A stretch of DNA of 64,000 nucleotides from contig NVUY01000008.1 in NCBI GenBank assembly GCA_002733215.1, positions 31,730 through 95,729 of the forward strand. Direction: 5' to 3'. Shown one piece after another: positions 26,492 through 35,048 of this stretch. A program made the position numbers and the translations under genes. The notes under the pieces were generated by a model. That model made no database searches, was not told the origin of the DNA, and was given only the letters and a program-made list of their open reading frames with translations. The DNA comes from Sulfurovum sp. (GTDB lineage Bacteria; Campylobacterota; Campylobacteria; Campylobacterales; Sulfurovaceae). The number at the start of each line of letters is the position of its first letter. Position 1 is the stretch's first letter.

Positions 26492-26939
26492 CTATGAGTC
26501 TTTTAGGATATAAGATAAGCTCCATGGCATCGATGATGCTCTTGCAGATGATATCTGAAGATAAAAGAGTCTTCTTCGCACAGCCTTCATCACCTATAAT
26601 GGACATGGAAACTACAGCAGATTTTAACATCTTAGCGTCATTATTGCCATTGCCAAGGGCGATAGTGTTCTTTTTGCCTATGGTTTTAAGAAAATCTTTT
26701 TTTTCTTTTGTGTGATTGTTGCTAGATAAAACAATGACTTCCAAATCCAAGCCATTGAGCTCTTTTTCTACGCTGCCAAAAGTATCAGCAGTGATGACGT
26801 AGACTTGATATTGTTCACAAATTTTTTGAAGTAAACGTTTTCGTTTTTTACCGACTTTTCCATTTTTTGCGAGAGTACCGTTGTAATCAAAGAGTATATT
26901 TTTTATCTCTAGTTTTTTATAATTTGGTATATATGTCAT
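26475..26939 (-). CDS. HAD-superfamily hydrolase (small soluble type)
   Basis: A 154-residue protein beginning MTYIPNY. Motif I is F-D-Y-N-G-T-L-A (Asp nucleophile; the second Asp of D-x-D is Asn), motif II is V-I-T-A-D-T, and motif IV is A-L-G-N-G-N-N-D-A-K-M-L. This pattern is that of small stand-alone proteins similar to the P-domain of P-type ATPases. Its ATG overlaps the selD stop in an ATGA junction, so it is co-translated with selD. ATG 26939 is preferred over the upstream in-frame ATG 26972, which lies inside selD. Substrate unknown. Confidence 0.75.
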   Translation of the reverse strand: MTYIPNYKKLEIKNILFDYNGTLAKNGKVGKKRKRLLQKICEQYQVYVITADTFGSVEKELNGLDLEVIVLSSNNHTKEKKDFLKTIGKKNTIALGNGNNDAKMLKSAVVSMSIIGDEGCAKKTLLSSDIICKSIIDAMELILYPKRLIATLRR

Positions 26940-27970
26940 TGTATGATTATAGGATATTTTTCTTTTTGACAAACTTCACCTATGATAGCACTATAGACAT
27001 ACCCCTCGTCTATAAGTCTTGCTAGAAGCTGATTTGCATCCTCCTGTGATACAGCTATGAGCAGACCACCAGAAGTTTGGGCATCAAAAAGTAAAATATC
27101 TTTTTTTACATTAAATTGTACACGTTCTTCTAAATATTTTTGATTACTTTTACTTCCACCAGGAACGACACCTTCTAAAGCTAATCTTTCAACTTCTTCA
27201 AATACGGGAACGGCATTTTTATTAAATGAGATAGTGACTTTATCATCAGCCATCTCCATAGCATGACCCAAGAGACCAAAACCTGTGATATCTGTACAGG
27301 CACTCACATCAAAATCTTGCATTGCTAAGGATGCTTTGAAGTTGAGTTGAGCCAGAATTTCTATCACTTTTTTAACACGTTCTTGGGGTAATTTATCTGC
27401 TTTAATGGCAGTTGTTAAGATGCCCATACCTAAAGGTTTGGTTAATATCAGTACATCACCTACCTTGGGTGTATTGTTTCTATATATATTTTGAGGATGT
27501 ATGGTTCCCATGACGCTAAGTCCATAGAGCATTTCAGGGGTTTTGATGGTATGTCCACCCACGATGGAGCCACCACATTCTTTAATCTTGCTTTCTCCTC
27601 CACGAAGAATCTCTTGGAGTATTTCAGGGGAGTGGTTTATGCCATCAAACCCAACCACATTTAGCCCAGTATGTACTACACCGCCCATGGCGAATACATC
27701 ACTTAGAGAGTTTGCTGCAGCTATTTGACCATAATAGTAAGGGTCATCTACAACTGGCGTTATGATGTCCACAGTTTGCACTATAGCAGTATAGTCATTT
27801 ATCTGGTAGACAGAAGCATCATCGCTACTGTTTAGGTCAATTAAAACATTGTCATCACTACATGTGAGGTTAGCAATTGCATGTGATAGCTCACCCGGAG
27901 CTAATTTGGCAGCTCAACCAGCAGCTTGAACATATTTTGTTAATTTTGCTTTATTATTTAGTTTTATCAA
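26936..27970 (-). CDS. selD: Selenophosphate synthetase, selenocysteine-containing
   Basis: A 344-residue enzyme making selenophosphate from selenide and ATP, the Se donor for Sec-tRNA. The frame carries an in-frame TGA at 27914-27916, read as Sec19 in Y-V-Q-A-A-G-U-A-A-K-L, exactly where other SelD proteins have catalytic Cys or Sec. Downstream motifs are intact: D-I-I-T-P-V-V-D-D-P, D-V-F-A-M-G-G and G-H-T-I-K. A hairpin follows the TGA (27887-27903). The only in-frame start after the upstream stop is TTG 27970 (L-I-K-L-N-N-K-A-K-L-T-K-Y). tRNA-Sec ends 22 bp upstream and is probably co-transcribed. Confidence 0.9.
27887..27903 (-). promoter_or_regulatory. SECIS-like hairpin in selD
   Basis: On the coding strand TAGCTC-CGGGT-GAGCTA forms a 6-bp stem with a 5-base loop. 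The loop starts 17 nt after the UGA, the geometry expected for bacterial SelB recognition. Confidence 0.6.
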
Positions 27971-27992
27971 TAGTTATTCTTTGTTTAGTATT

Positions 27993-28091
27993 TGGCGAGA
28001 AGGTGTAGGAATCGAACCTACCTCCAGACAGTCAACTGTCCAGACATCGGGTTTGAAGCCCGTGATGCCCACCAGGGTCATATACCCCCCA
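27993..28091 (-). tRNA. selC: tRNA-Sec (anticodon UCA)
   Basis: On the minus strand the anticodon loop C-U-U-C-A-A-A is held by a CGGG/CCCG stem, with a long variable arm (GACAG-TTGA-CTGTC core) and a T arm GTAGG-TTCGATT-CCTAC. An 8-nt 3' acceptor strand, ACCTTCTC, discriminator G and an encoded CCA complete it. The 99-nt length, UCA anticodon and long acceptor are specific to selenocysteine tRNA. The 5' acceptor strand is six Gs plus U, so many pairs are G-U and the first is imperfect; the D stem has one mismatch. It lies 22 bp upstream of selD. Confidence 0.92.
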
Positions 28092-28125
28092 TTTATTATA
28101 GAGTAGATAATTTTATCTAAAATAA

Positions 28126-28143
28126 GGTAAATATATCTTTACT
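28126..28143. promoter_or_regulatory. GGTAAA-type operator-like site B1
   Basis: GGTAAATATATCTTTACT, one mismatch from the GGTAAA-N6-TTTACC pattern, 35 bp upstream of the tRNA-Sec 5' end. Confidence 0.4.
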
Positions 28144-28167
28144 TTCTAGAAAAATATCGAAAAATGA

Positions 28168-28185
28168 GGTAAATTAATTTTTACA
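28168..28185. promoter_or_regulatory. GGTAAA-type operator-like site B2
   Basis: GGTAAATTAATTTTTACA, one arm mismatch from the pattern and 42 bp (four helical turns) from site B1, a spacing that would place both on one face of the DNA. Confidence 0.4.
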
Positions 28186-28429
28186 AGAGAATAGTATAAA
28201 AAGAAAAATAAGACAAATTTCTTTAATTTAGGTCTATAAATTAGCTAACTAAGCAATAATATCCTCTAAATAATATACAAAAATTGAGTATTAATCTATT
28301 CTGTATCAAAATGTAACATGCATTAAACTGGTAAAAAATATTTCCCTTTTTAATAAAATGATATAATTTATCTTGATATGATGTGCAGTGCAGTTAGATG
28401 AATAACACATTAGTTTTATCGGTGATTAT

Positions 28430-28509
28430 GGCATGTGGAAACATGGTGCCCGTTAAACAATATGTAGTACTCAGCATGGTCAGGTATTGACATAATTTTA
28501 TGTTTTTTT
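28430..28509 (+). promoter_or_regulatory. Structured leader upstream of moaD: GNRA hairpin and terminator-like hairpin
   Basis: GGC-ATGT-GGAA-ACAT-(GGT)-GCC (28430-28450) is a stem capped by a GNRA tetraloop with a 3-base bulge. Forty nt later ACATA-ATTT-TATGT (28490-28503) runs into seven Ts, terminator-like though AT-rich. Being in the leader of Moco-synthesis genes, this could be a Moco-type riboswitch. I cannot match it to the known consensus by eye. Confidence 0.3.
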
Positions 28510-28596
28510 AAATTCTGAACATAATACTCTATTCTCCCCTGAGTGAAATCTCCTGCCTTGCTGAACCAGTTGAGTAGTACATATAAAAGGTAAATA

Positions 28597-28821
28597 ATGA
28601 TTAAAGTAGAATTTTTAGGACCTATAGGGCTAAACCCTATTGAGTTGAATGTTAAAACAGTAGAAGAATTGTCAGAATCTTTAAAAAAAATTTCTGCCAT
28701 GGATCAATGGATTGGTATTTCAGCAATTGCTATTAATGATAAAATGGTAACAAATAGTGAAGACTGTATGCTTAGTGATGGAGATGTTGTGAGTGTTTTG
28801 CCACCTGTTTGTGGAGGGTAA
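28597..28821 (+). CDS. moaD: MoaD/ThiS-family sulfur-carrier protein
   Basis: A 74-residue ubiquitin-fold protein ending in the diagnostic C-terminal G-G (P-P-V-C-G-G), which would be adenylated and thiocarboxylated for sulfur transfer to molybdopterin. S-D-G-D-V-V-S-V-L-P-P-V is the classic end of MoaD. AAAGG precedes the ATG. The next gene, encoding the E1-like activating enzyme, starts 3 bp after the stop, and moaA follows, so this is a Moco rather than thiamine carrier. Confidence 0.88.
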   Translation: MIKVEFLGPIGLNPIELNVKTVEELSESLKKISAMDQWIGISAIAINDKMVTNSEDCMLSDGDVVSVLPPVCGG

Positions 28822-28823
28822 AG

Positions 28824-29504
28824 ATGATCACGAAAGAAGAATATTTTAATCGACAAATTTTACTTTGGGGCGAAGAGACACAAGCACAGCTTAGTTCAAA
28901 AAGTATTGCTATTATTGGTTGTGGAGGCTTAGGTTCTGCATTGGCGATCACCCTTGGTTCGAGTGGTATCGGTACATTACATCTGGTAGATTTTGATACG
29001 GTGAGTGTGCATAACATTCATCGTCAAATTGCATATACTATGGAGGATGAAGGTGCATATAAATGTGAGGCGTTAGGAAAGTTACTTAAAAGACGTTATG
29101 AGAGATTGAAAGTGTCTACATATAAAGAGAAGTTTGAAACATTTATTAAGCAAGAGCAAGAATTTGATCTTATTATAGATGCGACAGACAGGTTCCCAGT
29201 AAGAGCGAGCATAGATAAATATGCAAAAGCACAAGGTATACCTTGGGTACATGGAAGTGTTGAAGCTTTTCATGGGTATGTGTGTTTTTATGATAAAGCA
29301 TCTTTTGATTCATTTAAAATATCAGATCAAGTACCAGGAGGTATTACTCCTCCTATTGTTGTGTTTATAGCATCTTTGCAAGCGAATTTGGCATTACGGT
29401 ATCTTGCAGGATTAAATGTGCGTAAAGATGAATTGCACTATCTTTATTTTGATGACCTTGGAAGCTTGAATCATCGAAAGTTTTTATTGAATGAGGAGGA
29501 TTAA
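28824..29504 (+). CDS. moeB: MoeB/HesA/ThiF-family adenylyltransferase
   Basis: A 226-residue E1-like enzyme with the ATP-binding G-C-G-G-L-G-S-A-L-A (about 32-41), D-F-D-T-V-S-V-H-N-I-H-R-Q, and the P-G-G-I-T-P-P loop. It would adenylate the MoaD C-terminus. The zinc-binding C-x-x-C pairs of longer MoeB proteins are absent, so it is a short HesA/MoeB-like form. ATG 28824 follows GGAGGG overlapping the end of moaD; the frame is open upstream but has no better start. It is coupled to moaA with no gap. Confidence 0.82.
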   Translation: MITKEEYFNRQILLWGEETQAQLSSKSIAIIGCGGLGSALAITLGSSGIGTLHLVDFDTVSVHNIHRQIAYTMEDEGAYKCEALGKLLKRRYERLKVSTYKEKFETFIKQEQEFDLIIDATDRFPVRASIDKYAKAQGIPWVHGSVEAFHGYVCFYDKASFDSFKISDQVPGGITPPIVVFIASLQANLALRYLAGLNVRKDELHYLYFDDLGSLNHRKFLLNEED

Positions 29505-30479
29505 ATGCTTATAGATGGACATGGAAGAACTGTAGATTATTTGCGTATCTCTGTCACGGAAAGATGTAATTTTAGATGTCAATATTGTATGCCAGAGAAA
29601 CCTTTTTCATGGGTACCTAAAGAAAATCTGCTTACGTTTGAAGAGTTGTTTTTATTTGTTAAAGTTGCCATTGATGGTGGTATAACTAAGATACGTTTAA
29701 CTGGTGGTGAACCACTCTTAAGAGCAGATTTAGATATTTTTATAAAAAAGATTCATGATTATAAGCCAGATATTGATTTGGCATTAACTACCAACGCCTA
29801 TCTTCTACCACAAGCTGCTCAAAAACTTAAAGATGCAGGACTCAAAAGGCTCAATATCTCACTAGATTCTTTAAAAGCAGACGTGGCGGCTAAAATTGCA
29901 GGTAAAAATGTACTACCACAAGTTTTAAAGGGTATTGATAAAGCTTTAGAAGTTGGACTAAAGGTTAAAATAAACATGGTGCCGCTAAAAGGTATTAATG
30001 AGTATGAAATTTTAGATATTCTAGAGTATTGCAAGAAGAAAGGTATTAAAGTACGTTTTATAGAATACATGGAAAACAAACATGCTTCTAAAACACTCCA
30101 AGGTATGCATGGAAAAGAAATACTTGCTAAAGTGAAAGAAAAATATACAATTCGTGCACTTGGTCGAGAGGGGGCAAGCCCATCATTTAATTATAGTTTA
30201 GATGATGGTACAGAATTTGGGTTGATTGACCCACATAAACATGACTTCTGTGAAAATTGTAATCGTATTAGGTTAACAGCAGAAGGTAACTTAATACCTT
30301 GTTTGTATTTTGATGAAGCTATGAGTATTGCAGCATATGTAAAAGATGGAGATATACAAGGTGCAGCAGATGTATTGGCACAAGTGTTAAAAGATAAACC
30401 TAAAGAGAACAGATGGAGTGAAGATAGACCTACTGAAGACAATATTTCAAGCCGTGCTTTTTATGAAACAGGTGGATAA
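29505..30479 (+). CDS. moaA: GTP 3',8-cyclase, radical-SAM
   Basis: A 324-residue enzyme that starts molybdenum cofactor synthesis from GTP. The radical-SAM cluster motif [10 protein letters not shown] (C21, C25, C28) is near the N-terminus, followed by L-T-G-G-E-P-L-L-R. The second 4Fe-4S cluster comes from [12 protein letters not shown] and a later cysteine (G-N-L-I-P-C). The protein ends in G-G, as functional MoaA does. GAGGAGG precedes ATG 29505 directly after the moeB stop. Moco is needed by both formate dehydrogenases in the window. Confidence 0.95.
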   Translation: MLIDGHGRTVDYLRISVTERCNFRCQYCMPEKPFSWVPKENLLTFEELFLFVKVAIDGGITKIRLTGGEPLLRADLDIFIKKIHDYKPDIDLALTTNAYLLPQAAQKLKDAGLKRLNISLDSLKADVAAKIAGKNVLPQVLKGIDKALEVGLKVKINMVPLKGINEYEILDILEYCKKKGIKVRFIEYMENKHASKTLQGMHGKEILAKVKEKYTIRALGREGASPSFNYSLDDGTEFGLIDPHKHDFCENCNRIRLTAEGNLIPCLYFDEAMSIAAYVKDGDIQGAADVLAQVLKDKPKENRWSEDRPTEDNISSRAFYETGG

Positions 30480-30559
30480 ATAGCTAAAAGACACCTTTAA
30501 TAATTTTGATTGAACTGTATTTTGGGTAAAATAGAATTTTGAAAAAGGTGAGATAATTT

Positions 30560-31894
30560 ATGGAACTACTCAAGCAGATACCACAAGTAGATAAACTAAC
30601 ATCAGATGATTTCTTTATAGGTTTAAATCAATCTATGCTTAACAAAATAGCACGCGATAAAATAGAGATTTTGAGAGAAGATATACTTTCAGGCAGTGTG
30701 AAAAAGATAGACATTTATGTATTGAAAGAAGCGATAAAAATAAAATATGAACAACTTCTAAGTTCCTCTTTAAAACCACTCATTAATGCTACAGGCGTGA
30801 TACTTCATACTAACATGGGAAGAAGTCTTATTTCTAAAGAGATTTTAGAAAAGGCTTCAAAGGTCATTTGTAACTATTCTAATCTTGAATACAATCAAGA
30901 TAAAGGGTGCAGAGGTGAACGCTATGAGCATGTGAGTAAACATCTTAAAACACTACTTGATGTTGAAGATGTCTTGGTGGTCAATAATAATGCCGCTGCT
31001 GTATTTTTGATTTTAAATACTTTTGCGAAAGAGCAAGAAGTGGTAGTCTCTCGTGGGGAACTCGTAGAGATAGGTGGAAGTTTTCGTATCCCAGATGTGA
31101 TGCGTCAAAGTGCTGCAGTGCTTCATGAAGTAGGTGCTACCAATAAAACAAAATTGCAAGATTATAAGAATGCTATTAATGAAAATTCCGCCATGCTCAT
31201 GAAGGTACACCAATCTAACTTTACCATCGAAGGATTTAGTGAAGATGTTGATTTTGAAGATATTCAAAGATTGGCATTACAACATGGTTTATTGGATTAT
31301 TATGATTTAGGTAGTGGTTATGTAGCGCCCTTACCGTATAATCTCTCTAATAATGAATTGCCCCTTGCAGAGATATTGAAAAAATCACCCTCGCTTATTA
31401 GTTTTAGTGGGGATAAACTTTTTGCTTCTGTGCAAGCTGGGATTATCGTGGGAAAAAAAGAGTTTATTGATGCCTTGAAGAAAAATCAGCTCCTTCGTAT
31501 GCTTCGTGTAGATAAAATTACTTTGAGTATATTAGAAGAGACACTAAAGGCATATCTGGAAGAAAAATATGACTTAATACCTACACTTAAAATGTTATTT
31601 TCAGATACAGAAGCGTTAAGACAAAGAGCCCAAAAGATGCAATCTTCTCTAAAAATAGAAGCTTGTGAAGTGATAGAGTCTATCACAGTGATGGGTGGGG
31701 GTACCTTACCAAATAGAGAGTTTCCAAGTATTGCGTTACACATTAAAGGAAAAGCGAGTAGTCTTGAAAGAGACTTTAGAAAAAAGGGAGTTATAGGTCG
31801 TATTGAAGAGGATAGATTTTTGCTTGATATACGTACAGTATTGGAAGACAACGAAGTAGAATTATTAGAAATCATCAATGAGATTGTAAAGTAA
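30560..31894 (+). CDS. selA: L-seryl-tRNA(Sec) selenium transferase
   Basis: A 444-residue PLP enzyme converting Ser-tRNA-Sec to Sec-tRNA-Sec with selenophosphate. Typical blocks are N-A-T-G-V-I-L-H-T-N-M-G-R, L-E-Y-N-Q-D-K-G-x-R-G-E-R, V-N-N-N-A-A-A-V and the PLP-lysine segment S-F-S-G-D-K-L-F-A-S-V-Q-A-G. Length is close to the 460 of E. coli. ATG 30560 follows AAGGTGAG. selB starts at the base after its stop. Confidence 0.96.
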   Translation: MELLKQIPQVDKLTSDDFFIGLNQSMLNKIARDKIEILREDILSGSVKKIDIYVLKEAIKIKYEQLLSSSLKPLINATGVILHTNMGRSLISKEILEKASKVICNYSNLEYNQDKGCRGERYEHVSKHLKTLLDVEDVLVVNNNAAAVFLILNTFAKEQEVVVSRGELVEIGGSFRIPDVMRQSAAVLHEVGATNKTKLQDYKNAINENSAMLMKVHQSNFTIEGFSEDVDFEDIQRLALQHGLLDYYDLGSGYVAPLPYNLSNNELPLAEILKKSPSLISFSGDKLFASVQAGIIVGKKEFIDALKKNQLLRMLRVDKITLSILEETLKAYLEEKYDLIPTLKMLFSDTEALRQRAQKMQSSLKIEACEVIESITVMGGGTLPNREFPSIALHIKGKASSLERDFRKKGVIGRIEEDRFLLDIRTVLEDNEVELLEIINEIVK

Positions 31895-33727
31895 ATGAGA
31901 CATCTTATAGTAGGTACGGCAGGGCACGTTGACCACGGGAAAACAGCTCTTATTAAAGCATTAACAGGTTTTGAGGGTGATACGTTAGCAGAAGAAAAAA
32001 AAAGAGGTATCACTATAGACCTTAGCTTTTCAAATCTACAAAATGCTGAAGTTAATATTGCTTTTGTTGATGTGCCTGGGCATGAAAAGCTTATTAAAAA
32101 TATGATAGCAGGTGCTTTTGGTTTTGATGCATCACTACTAGTCATAGATGCAAATGAAGGAGTGATGCCTCAAACAAATGAACATTTAGAGATACTTAAT
32201 CTTCTTAAAATTCCTCATGTTATTATTGCTTTAACGAAGTGCGATTTGGCGACAAAAGAGCTCTTAGAAGAGAGAATAAAAGAGGTTGAGTCTTATATGA
32301 AAAGATTTGAGAATATTTCTATCTCAACCATTGTGCCAGTGAGTATTTTTGATGAATCTTCTGTGGAGAACTTAAAAAAAAGACTCTATGCTTTACCACA
32401 GATAGAAAAGCCAAGTAACGGACTCTTTAGGTACTATGTTGACAGAGCTTTTTCTCTCTCTGGTGTAGGTACGGTTGTTACAGGTACAGTCCTTGATGGT
32501 GAGGTGACTGTAGGTGATAAAATTTTTGTGACTGAGCATGCCCAGGAACTAACGGTACGTAACATACAGGTACATGATAAAGACGTGACCAAAGCATTCA
32601 GTTCACAAAGAGCAGCACTTAACCTACAAAACCCGAAAGTAAAACTCTCTCGTGGTTTACTTTTGAGTAAAAAAGGTTACATTCGTGGGTTTAACTCTGT
32701 AGATGTATGGATGGAGAGTATCGCAGGGCAGCACATAGAACATAATACAACGCTCATACTCTTCATAGGAACTAAACAAATAGAAGTAAAAATATTACTT
32801 TATGATGAAGCAATACTTTCCAAAGGATACGCAAAACTACAATCTAAAGAAAAAATATGTTTGGTATTTGATGAACCGTTCATTTTAAGCAATTCAGGAC
32901 GTATAGTAGCTGGGGGGAGGGTACTTAACCCCATTAATGACCCTATAAAAAAAAGAGTAAAATTACCTCTGTTAGAAGCCTTGCATAAACATGATTTTCA
33001 AACAGCTTTTACACTGTTGGTGTCTACACACAAACGAGGATTTGGGCTCATCTCTTCAAATCAACGTTTTGGTATAGGACATAAGGAAGCACTTGGTTTT
33101 GCTAAAGAGATTGATGATATATTTATTGACCAAAAGGGACTATTACTTTATCCGGAAAAGGTCAAAAAAGAGTTAGAAGAGAAGATTTTTACGATTTATG
33201 TTAAAAACCCACATGCAATGCTCTCTGCAAAGTCATTGGCACTTAAAATCACTTGGGCAAGTGAGACGTTGATTTCTGAAGTACTGCAAAAGCTCTGTGA
33301 TGAAAAAAAGCTACTTTTAGACAATGGTATCTACAGAGACCCTAATATAAATATTAATGATATGGAGACAGTGATTCGAGATAAAATGTTTGAGGTCTTA
33401 AATGAGGGGGGTATAACACCTCCAGCACCATATAATATCTATGATACGCTTGATATAGATAGAAAGATGGGAGATACAGCACTTAAGAAACTAACTGTTG
33501 CAAAAAAAGTAAAACGTTTAGAACATAATCTTTTTGTGAGCTTTGAAAACCTCACTACACTTATGACACACTTGAAACAAATTATCGAAAAAGAGGGCTA
33601 TGTCGATATTAAACTGTTTAAAGTCTATTATCCTGAGTTGAGTCGTAAGTATTTGATTGCTTATTTGGAGTATCTTGATAGCTATACTACGATAAAAAAA
33701 GAGGGATTAAAGAGAGTTTTCTTATGA
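31895..33727 (+). CDS. selB: Selenocysteine-specific translation elongation factor
   Basis: A 610-residue GTPase that delivers Sec-tRNA to UGA codons carrying a SECIS hairpin. G1 is G-T-A-G-H-V-D-H-G-K-T-A-L-I (7-20), G3 D-V-P-G-H-E-K-L-I-K and G4 L-T-K-C-D-L. Domain IV at the C-terminus (about 400-610) consists of winged helices that bind the mRNA hairpin. It is contiguous with selA and overlaps the next gene by 4 bp (ATGA). Its clients here are fdhA, fdhF, selD and the peroxiredoxin. Confidence 0.96.
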   Translation: MRHLIVGTAGHVDHGKTALIKALTGFEGDTLAEEKKRGITIDLSFSNLQNAEVNIAFVDVPGHEKLIKNMIAGAFGFDASLLVIDANEGVMPQTNEHLEILNLLKIPHVIIALTKCDLATKELLEERIKEVESYMKRFENISISTIVPVSIFDESSVENLKKRLYALPQIEKPSNGLFRYYVDRAFSLSGVGTVVTGTVLDGEVTVGDKIFVTEHAQELTVRNIQVHDKDVTKAFSSQRAALNLQNPKVKLSRGLLLSKKGYIRGFNSVDVWMESIAGQHIEHNTTLILFIGTKQIEVKILLYDEAILSKGYAKLQSKEKICLVFDEPFILSNSGRIVAGGRVLNPINDPIKKRVKLPLLEALHKHDFQTAFTLLVSTHKRGFGLISSNQRFGIGHKEALGFAKEIDDIFIDQKGLLLYPEKVKKELEEKIFTIYVKNPHAMLSAKSLALKITWASETLISEVLQKLCDEKKLLLDNGIYRDPNININDMETVIRDKMFEVLNEGGITPPAPYNIYDTLDIDRKMGDTALKKLTVAKKVKRLEHNLFVSFENLTTLMTHLKQIIEKEGYVDIKLFKVYYPELSRKYLIAYLEYLDSYTTIKKEGLKRVFL

Positions 33728-34407
33728 AAGATATAGATCTAGAAAATGATGCACTTTTGTTGGTAGAACAGAATTTTTATTTTTTACAAACAGGCTCTTT
33801 TTTTACAGCTTTAGCAAAAGAGTACCCATTAGTTACTACGAACAATATGCATATCTCAAAGAATTTTGGAGAGCATGAGTATCAATTTAATACACTCATA
33901 ATTAAAGAAATGTTGGAAGACATGCATACATCCAGTAAAGATGAACTGGTACTATTTGAGTATTTTGTTGAGATGAATGCTTTTAGGGGTATTTGCATGG
34001 CGATGGTAGAAGCACTGCGACTTCATGGTGATTTTAAAATATTTATCGAGGAAAAGCTTAACGCACAATATGAAGATTTCTTTGACCTTCTTTCTTTTGT
34101 GCGTAATGTCCTTTCACACAACATTCACGCAGATATTTATTTAGATAGAAAAGATTATGAAGGAACACATCAAAGACGGCTACGTCAGCATCGAGGGAGT
34201 AAAATCCAATTTGATTTTAAGTATGCGGCACATTTACCTCAAATGAAAGCCCCATCTATAGAGTATGGGTTTAGTTCCAGTATAGATTTAGACTTTTTAA
34301 AAGAAGACACCGCTTTTTTAGATGTACTTTCTCTTTGGGAGCTTATGATGATTGCTGAACTTTGTTTTAATTTGGTCATTTTTTATAAATTGTCAAGTGA
34401 ATCTTGA
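33724..34407 (+). CDS. Uncharacterised protein with HEPN-like R-x4-H motif, in selAB operon
   Basis: A 227-residue, largely helical soluble protein with no family I can name. F-V-R-N-V-L-S-H-N (R127, N128, H132) matches the R-N-x3-H motif of HEPN domains, many of which are RNases, within a helix as expected. Two long acidic/aliphatic helices precede it. It is the last gene of selA-selB, overlapping selB by 4 bp, so it is co-translated with the Sec factor. A role in tRNA-Sec or mRNA metabolism is speculative. Its 3' end overlaps the convergent response regulator by 25 bp. Confidence 0.6.
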   Translation: MKDIDLENDALLLVEQNFYFLQTGSFFTALAKEYPLVTTNNMHISKNFGEHEYQFNTLIIKEMLEDMHTSSKDELVLFEYFVEMNAFRGICMAMVEALRLHGDFKIFIEEKLNAQYEDFFDLLSFVRNVLSHNIHADIYLDRKDYEGTHQRRLRQHRGSKIQFDFKYAAHLPQMKAPSIEYGFSSSIDLDFLKEDTAFLDVLSLWELMMIAELCFNLVIFYKLSSES

Positions 34408-35048
34408 TGAAATTTATATACTTTATGTGAAGTATTTATCAAAATATTTTTTTCTGAAAGTTTTTTAAAAAGTTTAACCAACGTGGGTTTAGAGATATCA
34501 ATATGAGACATAATCTCAGAGTAAGAGGTATGTATTTCATTGGATTCATCAAGATGCAACATAATATATTTAATGACTTCTACTTGTTTCCCATCCGTAA
34601 CTTCAGATATGATTTTAATCAAGTTATTGCTTTTTTGAGCTTCTTTATGTTGGTTGATAGGTAAGACAATATCATGAATAGTATTGAGTAACTCTTTTAG
34701 GTTGATAGGTTTAACAATATAGTTTTCTACTTTTAACTTGATAGCTTCTAGAAGATAGGATGTTTCTGTATGTGCAGTGATGAACACGGTGGGAATGTCT
34801 ATATAAGTACTCTCTTTTAGGCTTTTCAAAAAGTCAATACCATTTTCATCTTTAAGTAAAATGTCTGAAAGAATAACATCTATATGTTCATTTTCTAACA
34901 CTTTCATGGCTTCCTTTATGGAGCTTACAGCAAAGACCTCTTGCATAAAATCATCAAGGACATCTTTGGTTTGCTTAAGTAACTCAACGTCATCTTCGAG
35001 ATACAGTATATTGAAGTTATGAAGTATATGTATATTTCTATTTATCAT
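34383..35048 (-). CDS. Response regulator with winged-helix output domain
   Basis: A 221-residue regulator. The receiver domain (about 12-128) has the acidic pair L-E-D-D, phospho-acceptor D62 in V-I-L-S-D-I-L-L, T-A-H-T and the K-P-I switch lysine. The C-terminal part (about 145-215) is a winged helix of the I-S-K-P-T-L-V-K-L-F-K-K-L type rather than OmpR or NarL classes. It overlaps the kinase gene by 11 bp. A shared palindrome near the fdh operon and selD is a candidate binding site (inference). Confidence 0.82.
   Translation of the reverse strand: MINRNIHILHNFNILYLEDDVELLKQTKDVLDDFMQEVFAVSSIKEAMKVLENEHIDVILSDILLKDENGIDFLKSLKESTYIDIPTVFITAHTETSYLLEAIKLKVENYIVKPINLKELLNTIHDIVLPINQHKEAQKSNNLIKIISEVTDGKQVEVIKYIMLHLDESNEIHTSYSEIMSHIDISKPTLVKLFKKLSEKNILINTSHKVYKFHQDSLDNL

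Larger units (their letters stand above)
28092..28596. other. Intergenic leader of the moa operon and upstream region of tRNA-Sec
   Basis: A 505-bp AT-rich gap. The left part carries two GGTAAA-type sites (28126-28143, 28168-28185) upstream of tRNA-Sec/selD. The right part holds a compact hairpin (28430-28450) and an AT-rich hairpin followed by seven Ts (28490-28509) upstream of the Moco genes. No coding sequence is supported. Confidence 0.5.

Noticed and set aside
26475..26972. HAD hydrolase starting at ATG 26972
   Set aside because: That start lies inside selD with no ribosome site; ATG 26939 forms a standard ATGA overlap and matches the family start.
31486..32145. 219-codon minus-strand frame across selA/selB
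   Set aside because: Composition and position show it is the antisense shadow of two strongly conserved genes.
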